In this document: piece after piece, positions 49,035 to 57,396 of the stretch
Layout: every line of letters begins with the position of its first letter
How positions within the stretch are numbered: position 1 is the stretch's first letter
DNA from: UMGS1124 sp045541255
GTDB taxonomy: Bacteria; Bacillota_I; Bacilli_A; RF39; UBA660
Assembly: GCA_045541255.1 (NCBI GenBank)
Contig: JAZQIU010000045.1
Location: forward strand, 1-64,000
DNA: 64,000 nt
Direction of reading: 5' to 3'
Notes under the pieces: model-generated
The model's input: only the letters and a program-made list of their open reading frames with translations
Told to the model about the DNA's origin: nothing
Database searches by the model: none
Position numbers and translations under genes: made by a program

Positions 49035-49063
49035 TTGTCAAATCTTCTTTTTTTTGTTATAAT
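49035..49063 (+). promoter_or_regulatory. Promoter of the RNase J paralog
   Basis: TTGTCA (49035-49040), 17-base spacer, TATAAT (49058-49063). The hexamer TTGTCAA doubles as a minus-strand TTGACA, so two divergent promoters share their -35. Confidence 0.75.
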
Positions 49064-49116
49064 CAATATACCTTTTAAAACTTTTATTAATTATTTTTTA
49101 GAAAGAGATGAATTTT

Positions 49117-50748
49117 ATGAATAAAATTAAGATAGTTAGTTTAGGTGGACTAAACGAAAATGGTAAAAATACTTATGTAGTTGAAATAGATGGTAAAATA
49201 TTTATATTTGACTGTGGTTTAAAATATGCTAATGATACTATGTATGGTATCGATTATATAATACCTGATTATAGTTATTTAGAAAAAAATAAAGATAATA
49301 TAGTAGGGATATTTTTAACTCATGCTCATCCTGAGAATATGGGTGGTGTTAGTGATTTATGTGAATTGTTACCTGATGTAAAAGTATATTGTACTAAATA
49401 TACAAAAAAATATTTAGAGTTGGATGGTTTTAAAGGTAATATTTATGAGATACAAGCTCATAAAAAGATTACTTTTGGTGATTTATCATTATTTCCTATT
49501 AGTGTAACTCATTCAGTGCCTGATGCAGTTATGTATGTAATAAATACTAAAGATGGTGCTATAGTTTATACAGGAGACTTTATTATAGATCCTTCTATGA
49601 AAGGGAAATATAATATGGACATAGGTAAGATTGCTTATATAGGTAAACAAGGTGTTTTATGTATGATGAGTGATTCAGCTTTTTCAGAACATGATGGGCA
49701 TACTAGTCCTAATCATAGACTTACAAGTTTCTTTAGAGATTGTATAAATAGAACACAAAATAGATTAATATTTACTGTTTTGCCAATACATTTATTTACA
49801 ATAGAGGAAATATTTGAGGCTGCTAAAAATAGTCATAGAAAAATTGTAGTAATGGGTAAAAAGTTACAAAATGTTATTAATATGGCTATTGAAGAAGGAT
49901 ATTTAAGTATTGATAAAGATATATTAGGTGATTTAAGTAATATAAATGATAGTAATGTTATTTTGTTAGTTTGTGATGATAAAGAAAAACCATATGCTGC
50001 TATAGATAGAATAGTAGGAGGGTATGATAAATTCATTAAATTAAAGAGTGATGATACTATAGTTTTTGCAGAACCTAGATATGATGAAAATGAGAAAATT
50101 ATAGTTAGATTAGAGAATGAAATTGCTATGTTGGGTGCTGAAACAATAAATATTCCTAAAGGTAAAGAGATATCTCAACACGCATCACGCGAAGATTTAA
50201 TGTTAATGATAGATTTATTAAAACCTAAATATTATATGCCTGTTGAAGGGGAATATAGATATATGGTTAATAATGCTAATTTAGCTAATGGTTTAGGTAT
50301 AGATAGTAATAATATAATACTTAAAACCAATGGTGAAGTTGTTAAAATAGAAAATAAGAAACTTATAGAATGTTTTGATAAGATAGAAATTAACGATGTA
50401 TTAATAGATGGTAATAGTAATGATGATATAGGTGAATTAGTTATAAAAGATAGAGAAATGTTAGGAGAAAATGGGATTGTTTTAATTAGTGCTACTTTAT
50501 CTAAAGAAGATAAAAAAGTATTAGTTGGACCAGAAGTAACTACAAGAGGTTTTATATATATTAAAGATAGTAAAGAAATGATAGATAATATAAAGAAGAT
50601 ATCTTTGGAAATTATAGAAAATAATGTTAATAATAATTATGTTGATTATAATAATATTAAGATGGAAATTAGAGATAGTTTAAGTAAATATTTTTATAAT
50701 GAAACAGAATGTAAACCTATGATTATTGCTGTTATACAAGAAGTATAG
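49117..50748 (+). CDS. RNase J family protein with altered metal-binding residues
   Basis: 543 residues from the ATG at 49117; the ATG at 49108 abuts its AGAAAGAG site. Metallo-beta-lactamase/beta-CASP fold: VSLGGLNENGKNTYVVEIDGKIFIFDCGL, TGDFIID, MSDSAFSEHDGHTSPNH, QHASREDLMLMIDLLKPKYYMPVEGEYRYM. The catalytic H-x-H-x-D-H motif reads HAHPENMGG, with Asp-His replaced by Glu-Asn, and the late P-V-H-G-E-Y-R motif has Glu for His. The pattern fits a poorly active RNase J2-type subunit that would pair with an RNase J1 elsewhere. Deviation is seen; loss of activity is inferred. Confidence 0.85.
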   Translation: MNKIKIVSLGGLNENGKNTYVVEIDGKIFIFDCGLKYANDTMYGIDYIIPDYSYLEKNKDNIVGIFLTHAHPENMGGVSDLCELLPDVKVYCTKYTKKYLELDGFKGNIYEIQAHKKITFGDLSLFPISVTHSVPDAVMYVINTKDGAIVYTGDFIIDPSMKGKYNMDIGKIAYIGKQGVLCMMSDSAFSEHDGHTSPNHRLTSFFRDCINRTQNRLIFTVLPIHLFTIEEIFEAAKNSHRKIVVMGKKLQNVINMAIEEGYLSIDKDILGDLSNINDSNVILLVCDDKEKPYAAIDRIVGGYDKFIKLKSDDTIVFAEPRYDENEKIIVRLENEIAMLGAETINIPKGKEISQHASREDLMLMIDLLKPKYYMPVEGEYRYMVNNANLANGLGIDSNNIILKTNGEVVKIENKKLIECFDKIEINDVLIDGNSNDDIGELVIKDREMLGENGIVLISATLSKEDKKVLVGPEVTTRGFIYIKDSKEMIDNIKKISLEIIENNVNNNYVDYNNIKMEIRDSLSKYFYNETECKPMIIAVIQEV

Positions 50749-50750
50749 TT

Positions 50751-51176
50751 ATGAAAAGAATATTTATATTAATAAGTATATTATTATTAGCTAGTTGTAC
50801 TAACTATAATAGTGTAGAAGAAACCGTTGAAGAAAGTAATAACGTATTATTTTGTTATAAAGAATATAAAGATTATGAAGAATATGTAGAATTTAGCTAT
50901 AACGATAATGTTGTAGAATATATTAATTTTAGTTATAATTTTAATAAAAATATAAAAGAATATAATGAATTAGATGAATATCAAGATTATATAAAATATC
51001 AAGATAAAACTATTGATTTAATATTTGAAAGTATAGATATTGATTTATATAAACGTTTAAAAAATAAGGTTGTAACTTTATATAATTTAGAACAAGATAA
51101 ATATAATTATATAGAAAATAATGTTATAAAATATGATTTATTTAGAAATTATTTAGAAGACTATTCGTGTGAATAG
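50751..51176 (+). CDS. Lipoprotein of unknown function
   Basis: 141 residues. Signal peptide with lipobox LLAS/C at about residue 16. The mature part is Tyr/Asn/Glu/Asp-rich and appears to be a single small domain with Cys near both ends (FCYKEYKDYEEYVEF and DYSCE). It follows the RNase J paralog by two bases. Not assigned to a family. Confidence 0.65.
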   Translation: MKRIFILISILLLASCTNYNSVEETVEESNNVLFCYKEYKDYEEYVEFSYNDNVVEYINFSYNFNKNIKEYNELDEYQDYIKYQDKTIDLIFESIDIDLYKRLKNKVVTLYNLEQDKYNYIENNVIKYDLFRNYLEDYSCE

Positions 51177-51184
51177 TCTTTTTA
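51157..51184 (+). terminator. Terminator of the RNase J-lipoprotein transcript
   Basis: AAGACTATTC, loop GTGT, GAATAGTCTT, then Ts; overlaps the stop codon. Confidence 0.85.
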
Positions 51185-51258
51185 AATTTATATCTTGAAC
51201 TATTTTGATAAGTATAGTATTATTAAGATGTATAAAATAGAAAGTGAGAGGTTTTAAT

Positions 51259-54200
51259 ATGTGTAAAAAAACTTTCGATAAACTAAAATTAAATAAAATA
51301 TTATTAGGAGTTTTGGTGTTTTTTGTAGCTAGTATAGTAGCTAGCGCTGGAAGTAATACATTAAGTTATTCAAATAATGTATTAAAATGGGAAATAGATG
51401 GTGGTAATGCAGCTTTTTGGGGAAATTCTAGGTGTTATAAAGATATTTATGTTCAATGTTCTGTTGTAGATAAAGCTTCTTCTAGTATAAGATTAGATGC
51501 TAAGCCCTCTGATTCTAACAACGATTATTGTATTTCGACTGGAGGTTATACATGGGCAACTGGAAGTATAAATGTAAAAGACTATATTAATAATACAGTA
51601 TTACCAAATGGTGGTAAGGTTGTATGCTCTTTAAGTGCTTATAATTCTAAAAAAAACACTGAAAAGAAATTTGCTGAAACTTCTTTTACAATAGAAAAAT
51701 CAACTTCTGCAGAAAAACCTTCTAATCAAACAGGAACAGATACTAATAAAAATCCTGTTAATAAAGTTCCACCAGTGTCAGAGGAACAAAAATGTAAAAA
51801 TAATGGAAATTATTGGAATACTGATACTTCAAAAGCAAGTAAAGGTTGTTATAAATTAGATAAAGATAATTGTAATATTTTAGGATTATGTGGAAAAGAA
51901 TCTAAATGCGATTCATATTGTAATGTTAAAGTTGTATTTGATCAAAATTATGGTTATGGGTTAGCATGTGATGCTGGTTTCACAGTTCCTACTGCTGGTG
52001 TGTGTGAAAAAACAGGAGTAACAGTAGGAAGCAGTGTTAATTTTCCAACTAGTTCATCAAATATGTATAGAAACGATCAAGGTCAATTAATAGGATGGAC
52101 TAGTGTTGTAACAAATGGTGTTCCAGATTGCTCTCATGGAGTAGTTAAAACAGATTTGTCAAAAGGAAATACTATTAATGCAAGTGTTGCGTTTTATGCT
52201 TGTTATCAAGAAATATTTAATGCAACTCGTTATATTCAAAAAGATGCTGCTGCAGATGGTGGCACTGAAATTGAATGCGGTTTAGGTGTTGAAATAAAAT
52301 ATTGTAATAAAGAAAATGGTGTTGGTTATTGTTATTTTACTGATTCAGCTAATAATTCAAGAAAAGTTTACAGAAATAAATTAGCTAGCACACCAGCTGG
52401 TGCAGAAGCTACTTGTGATGGTAATGCAGAAGCTGTTGTAGAAGAAGAAGTAACTGATGATGAAATGGCTAAGAAGTTAAAAGCGTGTATTAGTAATAAT
52501 ATGGTAAATAATCCAGAACCAAGTTATCGTACTTCTTATGAATATGATTTTTGTTATAATGAAAAATCTAAAGAAACTAATAGTTACGATAAAAGATTAG
52601 AGAAAGTTTTAACTTTATTTACTTGTGATACTAAAAATGGTTATAGACTAGATGAGACATCTATAGATGAAGAAAAATATTGTAAAGATGGCAAATGTGT
52701 TGCAACTTATTCTTTAGAATGTATAAAAGGTGAAAGAGGAGAAAGTAAACGTCCTACATTAGAGGTTACTCCAGCAAAAGCATCTGGTGGTGTTGGGTAT
52801 ATTGGAGTAAAAGCTAATGCTAAAGTGGGAAAAATTGTTGCATATTATGCAAGTAATGATTATTTAGCTCCTACAAATTCTAGTAGAGGTTGGGAAACAG
52901 TATCATCAAATAGTTTTAAAATAGAAGCTACGCCTGGTGTTGTATATATTTGGGTTAAAGATAGTGAAGGTAATATAAGTAATGTAGTTAGTGGAGCGGT
53001 AATAGATACAGAAAATGCTAATACTACATTAAGAAATGTTGCAGTATATGATGCTAATGGTAATATTCAATCTTTAGCAGGATCTGGAACAGCATATAAA
53101 GTAAATGATGTAACAGATAATAAATATGTAAGATTATCAAATGAATTAAACAAAGATAGTGAGATAATTGCTGATGGATTTAATCCATATGATATGGAAT
53201 ATAAGTTAGAAGTTAGTTCACCAACTGTTTCTGTTTATGCAACATTAACAAGTACTGACTCTAATTATGTAGCAGGTTATGAACCTAGAACTGTAAATTT
53301 AAATTATGGTATTAATACAGTATTAATAAAAATAGTAAATAAAGAAGGTATAACAAGAACTTATACAATTTTAGTTACTAGAACAGATGATAGAAAAAGT
53401 GATAATACTTTAAGCGATATAAGTTTAAGTGTTGGTGAAATTAACTTTAATGCTAATGTAACTGATTATAAAATAGAAGTACCTAAAACAACAACTAGTA
53501 TTGATGTAAATGCGACTATAGCAAGTGATAAAGCAAGTTATGTTAGTGGGTATGAACCTGAAAATGTTTTAATGGTGGGAAATACAACAGTTAAATTAAT
53601 AACAGTTAAAAGTGAAACAGGAAGAACAAGAACTTATGTATTAACTTTTGTAAAGGAAGGTACTGATACAATAACTAAAGAATCTTTACAATTGGAATCA
53701 TTAAAGATACCTGGCGTTAATGTAGCATTTGAAGAAGATGTTGCAAATTATAGTTTAAGTGTTGGATATGAAACTGATGTAATAGATATTAATACAGTTT
53801 TAAAAGATGATAATAGTATTATAGCTGTAAGTTTAAAGAAAAAGAATGATAGTGAATACAAAGTTGTTTCTAGTAAAGGTCTAGGATTAGATGTTGGAGA
53901 AAACTTTGTTGATATAAAAATTGTAGATAATGAAAATGAAGAAAGTCATTATAGATTGACTATTATCAGAAAAGAATTTGGTTTGGATATATCAAAAGAT
54001 ACATCATTAAAAGATTTAAGAGTTTTAAATCATGATATAGATTTTGATCCAAATAAAAAAGAATATACAATTAAAATCAAACAAGAAAAAAGTTTAGTAA
54101 TTACTGCTGTTCCAAATAGCAATAGAGCAGAAGTATTTATAAGAGGAAATGATGAATTAACAGGCTTTAGTACTGTTAGAGTTAAAGTTGTTGCAGAAAA

Positions 54201-54363
54201 TGGTGAATTTGAAACATATTCAATCGATATAAAGAAAGACGCATTTAATAAGACTATAGAGATTGCTTCAATAGTTGCTGGAGTTGTAATAATTTTAATA
54301 AGTAGTGGCATAATAATAGTAAAGAAAAAAGCTAAAGCTAACAGAGAGTATTTTGAGGAATAA
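51259..54363 (+). CDS. Large surface adhesin-like protein with four cadherin-like beta-sandwich domains
   Basis: 1034 residues from the ATG at 51259 (GAGAGG site). Signal peptide ending IVASA/G; a Cys-rich N-terminal half (to about 490) with a repeated CDSYCNVKVVFDQNYGYG-type beta region; an Ig-like domain (about 500-580); then four cadherin-like domains starting near 587, 710, 806 and 913 (each with a D-x-x-x-x-x-Y-x-L/I-x-V strand such as NANVTDYKIEVPKTTTSIDV); a membrane helix (about 1001-1021) and a short basic-acidic tail. It opens the surface/secretion cluster that runs to the window end. Confidence 0.8.
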   Translation: MCKKTFDKLKLNKILLGVLVFFVASIVASAGSNTLSYSNNVLKWEIDGGNAAFWGNSRCYKDIYVQCSVVDKASSSIRLDAKPSDSNNDYCISTGGYTWATGSINVKDYINNTVLPNGGKVVCSLSAYNSKKNTEKKFAETSFTIEKSTSAEKPSNQTGTDTNKNPVNKVPPVSEEQKCKNNGNYWNTDTSKASKGCYKLDKDNCNILGLCGKESKCDSYCNVKVVFDQNYGYGLACDAGFTVPTAGVCEKTGVTVGSSVNFPTSSSNMYRNDQGQLIGWTSVVTNGVPDCSHGVVKTDLSKGNTINASVAFYACYQEIFNATRYIQKDAAADGGTEIECGLGVEIKYCNKENGVGYCYFTDSANNSRKVYRNKLASTPAGAEATCDGNAEAVVEEEVTDDEMAKKLKACISNNMVNNPEPSYRTSYEYDFCYNEKSKETNSYDKRLEKVLTLFTCDTKNGYRLDETSIDEEKYCKDGKCVATYSLECIKGERGESKRPTLEVTPAKASGGVGYIGVKANAKVGKIVAYYASNDYLAPTNSSRGWETVSSNSFKIEATPGVVYIWVKDSEGNISNVVSGAVIDTENANTTLRNVAVYDANGNIQSLAGSGTAYKVNDVTDNKYVRLSNELNKDSEIIADGFNPYDMEYKLEVSSPTVSVYATLTSTDSNYVAGYEPRTVNLNYGINTVLIKIVNKEGITRTYTILVTRTDDRKSDNTLSDISLSVGEINFNANVTDYKIEVPKTTTSIDVNATIASDKASYVSGYEPENVLMVGNTTVKLITVKSETGRTRTYVLTFVKEGTDTITKESLQLESLKIPGVNVAFEEDVANYSLSVGYETDVIDINTVLKDDNSIIAVSLKKKNDSEYKVVSSKGLGLDVGENFVDIKIVDNENEESHYRLTIIRKEFGLDISKDTSLKDLRVLNHDIDFDPNKKEYTIKIKQEKSLVITAVPNSNRAEVFIRGNDELTGFSTVRVKVVAENGEFETYSIDIKKDAFNKTIEIASIVAGVVIILISSGIIIVKKKAKANREYFEE

Positions 54364-54375
54364 GGAGTGGTTATT

Positions 54376-54978
54376 ATGAAAAAGAAAATATTATTAAGTT
54401 TATTAATTATGGGATTGGTTGCTGCAAAAGTAAATGTTAATGCAGCAACTAGTGCTACTCCTGGTGATACAAACTATTCAACATTACAATCTTCTTATAA
54501 TGCTGGAATACAAAGTAAAACAATTTCAAGTGGGGATTGGATTACTATATATGGTAAATCAGTTTGTGATTCAAATGGAAGTTGTGAACATAGTTATGTA
54601 ACAGGTTTGAAAAAAAGGGAAGATGTATTAAGTAAAACAGTAAAATGTTCTGGTGGAGAAAAAAATATATCTTTTGATACAAATATAAGTAGTGGACAAG
54701 CAGATAGTTATACAGATACAAGTGGGAATGCTGTTAAAAGTGCAACAGTATACTGGAGTGAAGATATATATGTAACATGTACTAGTGATAGTAATGGTAA
54801 TATTCCATCTGCTAATGAAGGTACTACAAATATAGAAAATAATTATTCTGGTGCTACAACAACACAAAATCCACAAACTGGTGTAAATACATATTTTATA
54901 ATTTTAAGTGTAGTTGCTGTTATATCTTATGCATTTATGATATTTGTAAAAAAATTCAATTTATTTAAAAAGATTTGA
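54376..54978 (+). CDS. Surface protein with NPQTG sortase-type signal
   Basis: 200 residues from the ATG at 54376 (AAGGAGTGG). Signal peptide MKKKILLSLLIMGLVAAKVNVNA/A, a Ser/Thr/Asn-rich domain with four Cys (SVCDSNGSCEHS, VKCSGG, VTCTSD), then NPQTG followed by a hydrophobic stretch (VNTYFIILSVVAVISYAFMIFV) and a Lys-rich tail. This is the LPxTG-type wall-sorting layout with the NPxTG variant. No sortase gene is in the window. It may be a wall-linked partner of the adhesin. Confidence 0.75.
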   Translation: MKKKILLSLLIMGLVAAKVNVNAATSATPGDTNYSTLQSSYNAGIQSKTISSGDWITIYGKSVCDSNGSCEHSYVTGLKKREDVLSKTVKCSGGEKNISFDTNISSGQADSYTDTSGNAVKSATVYWSEDIYVTCTSDSNGNIPSANEGTTNIENNYSGATTTQNPQTGVNTYFIILSVVAVISYAFMIFVKKFNLFKKI

Positions 54979-55032
54979 TTTTATTAATAAAATAGTTTAT
55001 CATATTTATATAGAATATGATTGAGAAACTTT

Positions 55033-55061
55033 AGAAGATAATCATATTATCTTCTTTTTTT
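55033..55061 (+). terminator. Terminator before the third surface-protein gene
   Basis: AGAAGATAA pairs with TTATCTTCT around an AU-rich loop, then seven Ts. Confidence 0.8.
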
Positions 55062-55074
55062 AGGAGTTGAAAAT

Positions 55075-56088
55075 ATGAAAAAAAATATATTATTATTTAT
55101 TATAGGTTTTTTACTTTTTCCTAATTTAATAAATGCAGAGCAAGTTAGTTATAGTGTAACAGCTAGTTGTAAAAGCAATTATAATTATGAATTTGTATAT
55201 GATAATCCTAGAAATTATTATTGTGCAAATGGTAATTCTTCTCCATATACAACTACTATACAAGATAGTTGTAATGATTTAAGAAATAGAATATGTAAGA
55301 ACGATGTTCAAAAATGCTATATTGTTTTAGATTATGATTGTTCTAGAACTAGTAGTGGTGCTAAATTTAATACAACTACTAAGAAAACAACAACTAAGAC
55401 TAGAACTACTAAAACTACCACAACAACTACTACAACTGTTCCAGTCAAAAGTAATACTAAATTGAAATCATTGACTTTATCGAGTGGTAGCATAGTATTT
55501 AATTCAGACACTTATGAATATTCAATAAATGTTGAATCTACTGTAAATTCTATAGATGTTACGGCAGTACCTGAAGATGATACAAGTAAAGTAGAAATAA
55601 AGGGTAATACTAATATAGATAATGGTAGTATTATTAGTATTATAGTTACTGGTAGTGATAATAGTACTAGTGAATATAAAATTAATGTAATGAAAGAAAC
55701 TTATATTATGTCTAGTAATGCGAAATTAAGTTCTTTAAGTGTTAAAGGTTATGATATACCATTTAATTCTAAAATTTCTGATTATACTATTATTTTAGAT
55801 TCTGAGGTTAGTGAATTAGATATTGATTATGAAGCAGAAGATGAAAAAGCTGTAGTTACTATAACTGGTAATTCTAATTTAACTAATGGTAGTAAAATTG
55901 TTATTACGATAACTGCTGAAGATGGTACTGAAAATGTTTATAATTTAAATATTACTATGAAACAAAAATCTAATGCATTTACTATTTTGTTTATAATCAT
56001 CTTAATATTAGCGATTATTGCTGGTGGTTATTATGTTTATAAAAAATTTATACAAAGTAAGATGGGGGATAAATATGAATATGAATAA
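55075..56088 (+). CDS. Surface protein with two cadherin-like domains and C-terminal anchor
   Basis: 337 residues. Signal peptide ending LINA/E; a Cys-rich N-terminal domain (six Cys to about residue 90); a Thr/Lys linker (about 98-125); two cadherin-like domains (about 127-205 and 214-295: NTKLKSLTLSSGSIVFNSDTYEYSINV; NAKLSSLSVKGYDIPFNSKISDYTI); a membrane helix (about 300-323) and a short tail. The next gene starts inside its last codons, so it is coupled to the secretion-like genes. Confidence 0.8.
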   Translation: MKKNILLFIIGFLLFPNLINAEQVSYSVTASCKSNYNYEFVYDNPRNYYCANGNSSPYTTTIQDSCNDLRNRICKNDVQKCYIVLDYDCSRTSSGAKFNTTTKKTTTKTRTTKTTTTTTTTVPVKSNTKLKSLTLSSGSIVFNSDTYEYSINVESTVNSIDVTAVPEDDTSKVEIKGNTNIDNGSIISIIVTGSDNSTSEYKINVMKETYIMSSNAKLSSLSVKGYDIPFNSKISDYTIILDSEVSELDIDYEAEDEKAVVTITGNSNLTNGSKIVITITAEDGTENVYNLNITMKQKSNAFTILFIIILILAIIAGGYYVYKKFIQSKMGDKYEYE

Positions 56089-56521
56089 AAAAAGAATATT
56101 ATTATTAAGTTTATTTATATTTTCATTTTTAGTGTTAGTACCTAGTGTGTTAGCTGATACTACTCAAGCAGTTGAATATGTTGCTGAGAATCCATGTGAT
56201 GAAAATTCAATTAAAACTGTTATGAGATTATTTGGGTATGTATTATTAGTAGCGAGAATTGCAGTGCCATTAATAATAATAGGTTTGGGAACATTTGATT
56301 TATTTAAATCAGTTGTTGATAAAGATGAGAAGAGTTTAATGAAACAAATGAAACAATTAGGTATTCGAATATTAGCTGGTTTGATTGTTTTCTTTGTACC
56401 GAATATAGTAGCTGTAGTATTTAGTATGAGCGATAAATTAAATATTATTGAGACTGGGCAATATCAAACTTGTGCTGATTGTTTATTAAAACCATCATCT
56501 TGTAGTGTTGTTGAAGATTAA
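56075..56521 (+). CDS. VirB2-like two-TM protein 1
   Basis: 148 residues from the ATG at 56075 (GGGGGAT); a second ATG at 56081 is equally placed. A signal-peptide-like N-terminus (MNKKRILLLSLFIFSFLVLVPSVLA/D), then two hydrophobic helices (about 52-75 and 98-120) around a basic loop KSVVDKDEKSLMKQMKQLGIR. This is the TrbC/VirB2-type pilin-precursor layout. Ends CADCLLKPSSCS, close to the ends of the paralogs at 58495 and 58937. Confidence 0.65.
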   Translation: MNMNKKRILLLSLFIFSFLVLVPSVLADTTQAVEYVAENPCDENSIKTVMRLFGYVLLVARIAVPLIIIGLGTFDLFKSVVDKDEKSLMKQMKQLGIRILAGLIVFFVPNIVAVVFSMSDKLNIIETGQYQTCADCLLKPSSCSVVED

Positions 56522-56554
56522 TGTTAATAAGTTTGTAAAAACTAAATTAAATAC

Positions 56555-56582
56555 TTGTATAAAGGTTTAGTTTTGATATAAT
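56555..56582 (+). promoter_or_regulatory. Promoter of the pilin-like genes
   Basis: TTGTAT (56555-56560), 16-base spacer, TATAAT (56577-56582). Confidence 0.7.
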
Positions 56583-56616
56583 ATAAGTATAAAATAGGAA
56601 AGGATTTGATATATAT

Positions 56617-56877
56617 ATGAAAGAAGCAAGTGGAGAATTAAGTATGACTGCTATCGCAGTAGTTGCTATAGCTGCTGTTGGAGGTATTTTTATGACATTT
56701 GTTTGGCCACAATTAAAAGGTTCAATGATTGCAAAAACAAAATGTCAAAGTGCATATAATTGTACTGCTTGTACTGGTGCTGCTGCTGGAAAGGCTGGTA
56801 CAAAAACTTGTACAGGTTACTATGATGCAGATGGTAAATCACAAACTGATGCTGCTGGATTTACTTGTGATTGTTAA
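56617..56877 (+). CDS. Small pilin-like protein with Cys-rich C-terminus
   Basis: 86 residues. MKEASGELSMTAIAVVAIAAVGGIFMTFVW is a short polar head followed directly by one hydrophobic helix, the layout of Flp/TadE-type pilins. The C-terminal half is small, Ala/Gly-rich and has six Cys (CQSAYNCTACTG, KTCTG, TCDC). It has its own promoter and a GGAAAGG ribosome site, so it may be made in excess, as a major subunit would. Pilin assignment is by layout. Confidence 0.6.
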   Translation: MKEASGELSMTAIAVVAIAAVGGIFMTFVWPQLKGSMIAKTKCQSAYNCTACTGAAAGKAGTKTCTGYYDADGKSQTDAAGFTCDC

Positions 56878-56905
56878 TAATTTATTTTAAGAGAGGTTAT
56901 GTAAT

Positions 56906-57382
56906 ATGAGAGAGGCTATTGGAGGAACTTGGTTATTTGGTTTGGTAATAACATTTATAGTGTTCTTTGCCTCTTTTTTAGCTGTTTCAATAAATTATGC
57001 AAAGGCATTTGATATTAAAAATAATATTGTTGATTTAATTGGAAAATATGAAGGAAATAATGCTTGTGCTAGACAAAAAATAGGTGAATATTTAAAAGGT
57101 GTAGGTTATTTAGTTCCGGGGTATTGTCCAACTACTGATGAAGATGAGAATCCTTATGAATATATAGGTTATAATCTTGATGGAACTAAGGTAACTAGTG
57201 GAAAAGCATATTATTGTGTATCTAAGGATAGTGTAGATAGTACTACAGTAATTGACAAAAAGTTTTATAGAGTAGTTATATTTTTTAGAATTGATTTGCC
57301 TATGCTAGAAGAAATTACAACTTTTAGAATAAAGGGTGAGACTGAGTCAATATATTTTGCAAATGAATCTACAACATGTTAA
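56906..57382 (+). CDS. TadE-like / minor pilin-like protein
   Basis: 158 residues. MREAIGGTWLFGLVITFIVFFASFLAVSINYAKAFDIKNNIVDLI is an N-terminal helix with the TadE-like turn into a coiled stem; a globular domain with four Cys follows. The N-terminal MREA matches MKEA of the preceding small pilin. GAGAGG ribosome site; 14 bases before the TadZ-like gene. Confidence 0.6.
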   Translation: MREAIGGTWLFGLVITFIVFFASFLAVSINYAKAFDIKNNIVDLIGKYEGNNACARQKIGEYLKGVGYLVPGYCPTTDEDENPYEYIGYNLDGTKVTSGKAYYCVSKDSVDSTTVIDKKFYRVVIFFRIDLPMLEEITTFRIKGETESIYFANESTTC

Positions 57383-57396
57383 AGGTGGGTTAAAAT

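Larger units (their letters stand above)
48731..49053 (+). repeat. Element B, copy 2
   Basis: Direct repeat of 39722-40034. Same order: promoter, hairpin GTTAGTT/AACTAAC, 5' arm, peptide ORF, minus-strand terminator, 3' arm. Base pairing between the ends is better than in copy 1: GAACATTCAATT/AATTGAATGTTC is 12 bp and AATGCCTGCCTC pairs fully (one G-U) with GAGGTAGGCATT, where copy 1 has GAGGTAGACATT. The SD (AAGAGG) can pair with CCTCTT. A hairpin AAAGAAGA/TCTTCTTT plus T run at 49021-49055 could end the + transcript. It separates polA from the RNase J paralog and fills that gap. Confidence 0.78.

Noticed and set aside
15384..49055. Elements A, B and C as insertion sequences or MITEs
   Set aside because: They have inverted flanks, but no transposase, no obvious target-site duplication, and internal features (ribosome site, ORF, two terminators, two promoters) that a MITE does not need. 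Mobility of A and B is possible but not shown.
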